From: Ceriagrion tenellum
Lineage: Eukaryota; Arthropoda; Insecta; Odonata; Coenagrionidae
Direction of reading: 5' to 3'
DNA: 64,000 nt
Assembly: GCA_963169105.1 (NCBI GenBank)
Contig: OY720633.1
Span: 147,209,200-147,273,199 of the forward strand
In this document: positions 60,451-64,000 of the stretch, in pieces
How the letters are laid out: every line of letters starts with the position of its first letter
Numbering within the stretch: position 1 is the first letter of the stretch
Translations under genes and position numbers: made by a program
Notes under the pieces: generated by a model
Database searches by the model: none
The model's input: the letters and a program-made list of their open reading frames with translations, nothing else
Told to the model about the DNA's origin: nothing

Positions 60451-63400
60451 TATTAAATGTAAGCACCTTGAATAAACTTGATTATTCATGGTAATTGAAA
60501 TTTAATGGGATTCTTGGTCATGTTAGACTTCTTCTCATAGTTAAAGGTAGGTAGGTATGTTATTACGAATTGGTAAAATTCTCTTCACGGTCCGCAAAGT
60601 GTCATATCGGTCGCAGACTACTATTTTCATTGCACACTCCAAGAAAAAGTAAAATTAAAACGCCAGCGAGGAGTGGACATGAATGTAAAACATTCTTTTA
60701 ACTCCGAGCACTTGATAAGTTTACGGCCGACCGATAAAAGATCTCCTGTTGGGGAGGAATAGCATGCGGGGTTCAAGTGCCTCCGGACAATATTCGCTTA
60801 ATCCACCACCAATAGAAACCTTGCACGAAGGGGTGAGCCTCGCGGTGCGTGACGATTTGCGTTTCGTGCGTGTGTGGTGATGGAAGCTTCTCCTTTTTTC
60901 TTTCTCCGCATCATCCGGCCATACATACCTGCATTGAAATGAGTCCTCGGTCGCGGATGCGTTTCTGCATTTCCAATCCCGCAATGCCGACGCGCACACT
61001 CGAAATAGCCGTGGCTGACGTAGGCAGATGAGGAGGATTTATGGGCGTGGCGTGAGGAAAAGACTGTGCATGTGGGGAGTGGGTGAAGTGCTAGCTATTG
61101 GCCATCGGTGAATTGCTTGCGGCAGAGTGCTCTGCGCGCGGAGATCCGAAACCGCAAAAAATGGGCATTGAAGGACTGAAAAAAATATACCCATGAGAAA
61201 ATTGGAACTTCTCATCCACCGATATATTCGACATAGGTTTTGAGGTAAAGGAAGCCTAATAAACTCGTACACTCGGAATTCCATGTAGCATGCCGTCCAT
61301 AGTTGGAACCACTCCGCTATACTCAGAACACTCATAATACTTCCTCCCCTTGTTATTTTCCTCCCTTTCCCAAAATTGGTCTTCTTCCACACTCATCCTC
61401 TGCCCTTCCCGTTGGAATATACGCCGTTCTTGGTAGTATGAAGAGGAATACTGCTGTAGTGGCATTCCAAGGAAATAAAAATGGGTGCAATACCATGGAG
61501 GAGCGCCCTTCGGCATTGGAACAAATCGCCATTTCCTTCCCTGTGGCATTGGCTTTTCCTTTGATGGTGAGCCGATAATGATGAGAATGGCTGGAATATT
61601 TGCCAGTGGTTGTTTTTTCTGTTTAAATAAGGCATTTGGGTCACATTAATAACATTTTCAGAGTGGCGATCAAAGGGTGGTGAAGATTTTACTTCCAGTG
61701 AGAGCTGTTATTCTTCACGATAATCGTGTGCCAAAACCTTAGTGATAATGGGGATAAAATAGTAAGGTGTAGCTAATACAATATAGATATTATTCTTACA
61801 TTCTGGCATAACCATTGCTTTATTATTAAACGGTACCCACAGAAACTATCGTTTGAAAATCATTTAATTATTTGCTATTGCTCGTATGGTGTAATTTTAC
61901 CTCAATTCATAATCATTTGATATTCATGGTACGCTTTAAATTTTACGCAGAGGATCCATGGAGGTTTAAATTTAAATATGTGGTGGTTACTGATGGTTTA
62001 TTTTTGGAAAAAATGTCAAGTAAAAGGGGACATGAAGAAATGGGGTAAGTTTATAGCTTATGATAGGTAAGCAGTGTTTCTACATATTTGTAGGAGTTCC
62101 CAAAGGTTCCAAAAGTTGATGAATTACCTAGAAAGAGCTGTTTATGCGCAATGACTGAAGGCATTTCAATAAAACCACTCTTGAAATATTTATGGTAGCA
62201 TGCTCTTGGCTGTTTTTAGACTACATTGAGAGGACCTTCTTAGATCAACCTTTATTCTTCATAACCATCTTTTACTATTACTCTCCATCAAAATACGCAA
62301 ACCACAATCTTAATTATTAAAACCTTGAAAATTGGATCAAGACGTCAGTTATGTTCCCGCACCGAGAAGATTGGGTACATATCGAGGAGTAAACACTGAG
62401 GGTAATGTGGAAGTACTTCCACCTGAGAATCCGCGGTGAGCTCTGGGGCAGAACTGAATTCGACAAGACAAAGCTGCCGCTTCTCAACCCTGAGGGGGTA
62501 AATGCCTAAATTGGAAGCCATTCTTTGGGTGGAAAGGAAAGAGCGGAAGCAATTTGGAATGGATGGGGTCCTACGCACAGGCGCGGTTTGCCGGAATCAA
62601 GCCATATCTATCCCTATACCCGCAAGCCATGAGGATTTCGCTCGTCCTACTTACATCGTCCTACCTCGTCCTCCTCAGTTTCATCTCCACGGTATCGAAG
62701 CCTCAGCCGCCATACTGCAACCGTCTGGAGCTAGCTAGGCAAATATATATTCGCCCAGTCTTTCCATGCATTCCCGCTTCAAAACCAACCTTCGAAATCC
62801 CATTATGTCCTACGGCCATCCTGCCTTCTACAGTCGCTTCCTCACCTGAAAGGTGTTTGTACAGAGCCGATTTCTCTTCTCCTTATACCATATTTTGTTC
62901 TTTCTCGCCAGTCTGAGGGCCTGTCCATTTCATATTAACCTAATAACCCTCAATATTCTCTTTTAAGATTTTTTTCATTTCGTCGACACTTCTTTATCTG
63001 CCGATTGTACTGATGTAGCAAAATATGGAGTTTAAAACTTGTTATTTCAGTTGAAATGGCAGCTGCGTGCAATTATGCGGAAAATCCTTTCAGCTGAGCT
63101 ATCTCAAGCAGTGTGCTTGTGTGTCTCTCAATTAGCTGCTCGCTTGAAGAAGAAACTTCCGCTCTTTCTCACGTGTTTACAATGACTTAAATGATCATTT
63201 ACACGAAAGATTTCTTTCATTTGTGGTTGAAAATTGTTCCCGTCTTGAGTGTACGTACGGCTAAAGTAACATCTAACCGTGGAATTTCTTTTATTACGAT
63301 GAAAAATACTCCTTTCTCTCTTTTTCTTCAGCTAATATGAAACACAAAGCACCGTCACAGTCGCAGACATCTCAGTCAAAAGGGCATAGTTGAATAACAT

Positions 63401-63654
63401 CAAGGAAAGTTTACTTCAAATCTCCGACAAAAGGGAGCCCTGCATCCCGCAGCAATAAAAGCTCATTAATTAGGAAAGCTTATTAGTAAGAACTATCATT
63501 TTATCCCAGTGTCATACTTAATAGACTTGATACGAGGGACAAAATAGATGAGACGCACTTCCGAACTCGCATACACAGAAATTCCTTCTTTCCTCGCACC
63601 AGTTGTGGTCGTAACAATAACAGTGTGGCACTATCTCTCAACACAAACCTTTTA

Positions 63655-64000
63655 CAGACAGTTCATCATCATCGTCTGGTGTTCTCTCTGCTGACAGGTC
63701 CCGTACACCACTGTCGTCTCCATCCGCTTCTGTCCCGAGCTTCCTTCTTTGTTTCATCATAGCTGATGTTTTTCACCTGATCCACCAATTTAATTCTTCC
63801 TTTTCCTCTCTTTTTCTTTCCGTCAATTGAACCTTCAAGTGCCACAGTTATTATACTTTTCCCTCTCATCACATGGCCCAGCGAGTTTCCTTTCCTTTTC
63901 CTAATCTCCTTTAGGAGCGATCTTCCTTCTTTTACTTTGCTCAAAACCTCTTCATTTCTCATCTTATCTACCCATCTTACTTTTTCCATTCTTCTCCACA
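63655..64000 (-). mobile_element. LINE 3' end, minus strand, cut by window edge
   Basis: The minus strand from 63989 down encodes RWVDKMRNEEVL, RSLLKEIRKRKGNSLGHVMR, GKKKRGKGRIKLVDQV and SGWRRQW. These are the C-terminal landmarks of APE-type endonuclease/reverse-transcriptase LINEs (W-x-D/R-x-x-x-N-E-E-V-L, then L-G-H-x-x-R, then G-x-x-R-x-x-x-x-D-x-V, then R-x-x-W-R). The frame is intact for over 100 codons, more so than the related copy at 23.4-25.2 kb. The 3' end has a GATGATGATGAA tail (about 63662-63675, complement), typical of a microsatellite-like LINE terminus. The rest of the element lies beyond 64000. Confidence 0.85.

Larger units (their letters stand above)
59863..64000. other. 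Beat intron after the Ig2 exon, continuing out of the window
   Basis: No further Beat exon was found. GC-richer patches at 60720-61150 and 62400-62720 give chance open frames on both strands without domains. The last part holds a LINE fragment. Confidence 0.7.

Noticed and set aside
60721..61650. Cluster of open frames in GC-richer intron DNA, tested as a missing Beat exon
   Set aside because: None carries the conserved remainder of Beat Ig2, and their ends lack matching phase and splice sites.
62345..62916. Open frames of 77-120 codons
   Set aside because: No similarity to Beat Ig2 or to any family I know.
1..64000. CRISPR arrays, operons, bacterial origins or phage genes
   Set aside because: The introns, SINEs, LINEs and splice signals show a eukaryotic nuclear genome; no regularly spaced repeats of CRISPR type were seen.

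Overview
This is an AT-rich window of a large arthropod (probably insect) genome. The clearest gene is a Beat (Beaten path) immunoglobulin-superfamily gene on the + strand. Three internal exons are visible: the two halves of the first Ig domain (4892-5097 and 10175-10310) and the start of the second Ig domain (59729-59862). All have canonical AG/GT borders, and their phases join without a shift. The signal-peptide exon lies before the window and the 3' exons lie after it, so nearly everything else is intron of this one gene. The Beat family is known from arthropods, which with tRNA-derived SINEs, APE-type LINEs and long introns gives the taxonomic guess. I cannot name the species or the Beat paralog.

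Layout: 1-4891 is upstream intron or flank with one SINE. 5098-10174 is a 5 kb intron holding several local duplications and a second tRNA-like element. 10311-59728 is a 49.4 kb intron. It contains polypurine/polypyrimidine islands, a 237-bp near-perfect palindrome (17782-18018), a decayed LINE with an adjacent SINE (23.4-25.4 kb), Penelope-like fragments (about 44.7-45.0 and 52.1-52.8 kb), a LINE tail with a tandem duplication (53.7-54.8 kb), a G-run-rich stretch of doubtful quality (54.9-56.3 kb) and a 200-bp assembly gap. 59863-64000 is intron again, ending in a LINE of the same kind as the first.

The unexpected item is a single open frame of about 5.8 kb (33491-39267, + strand) inside the 49 kb intron. 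It encodes about 1,925 residues dominated by Glu, Lys, Gly and Asp. The compositional change falls exactly at a CAG splice acceptor, no in-frame ATG occurs in the first 590 bases, and a cluster of three AATAAA signals followed by a GT/T-rich stretch lies 1.1 kb after the stop. It therefore looks like a giant 3'-terminal exon. Its acceptor phase matches the donor of the preceding Beat Ig exon. It could be an alternative last exon giving a protein with one Beat Ig half-pair fused to a huge acidic tail, or the last exon of an independent nested gene. I recognise no family for it.

No rRNA gene, intact tRNA gene, CRISPR array or complete autonomous transposon was seen. Most short open frames elsewhere are chance readings in low-complexity DNA.
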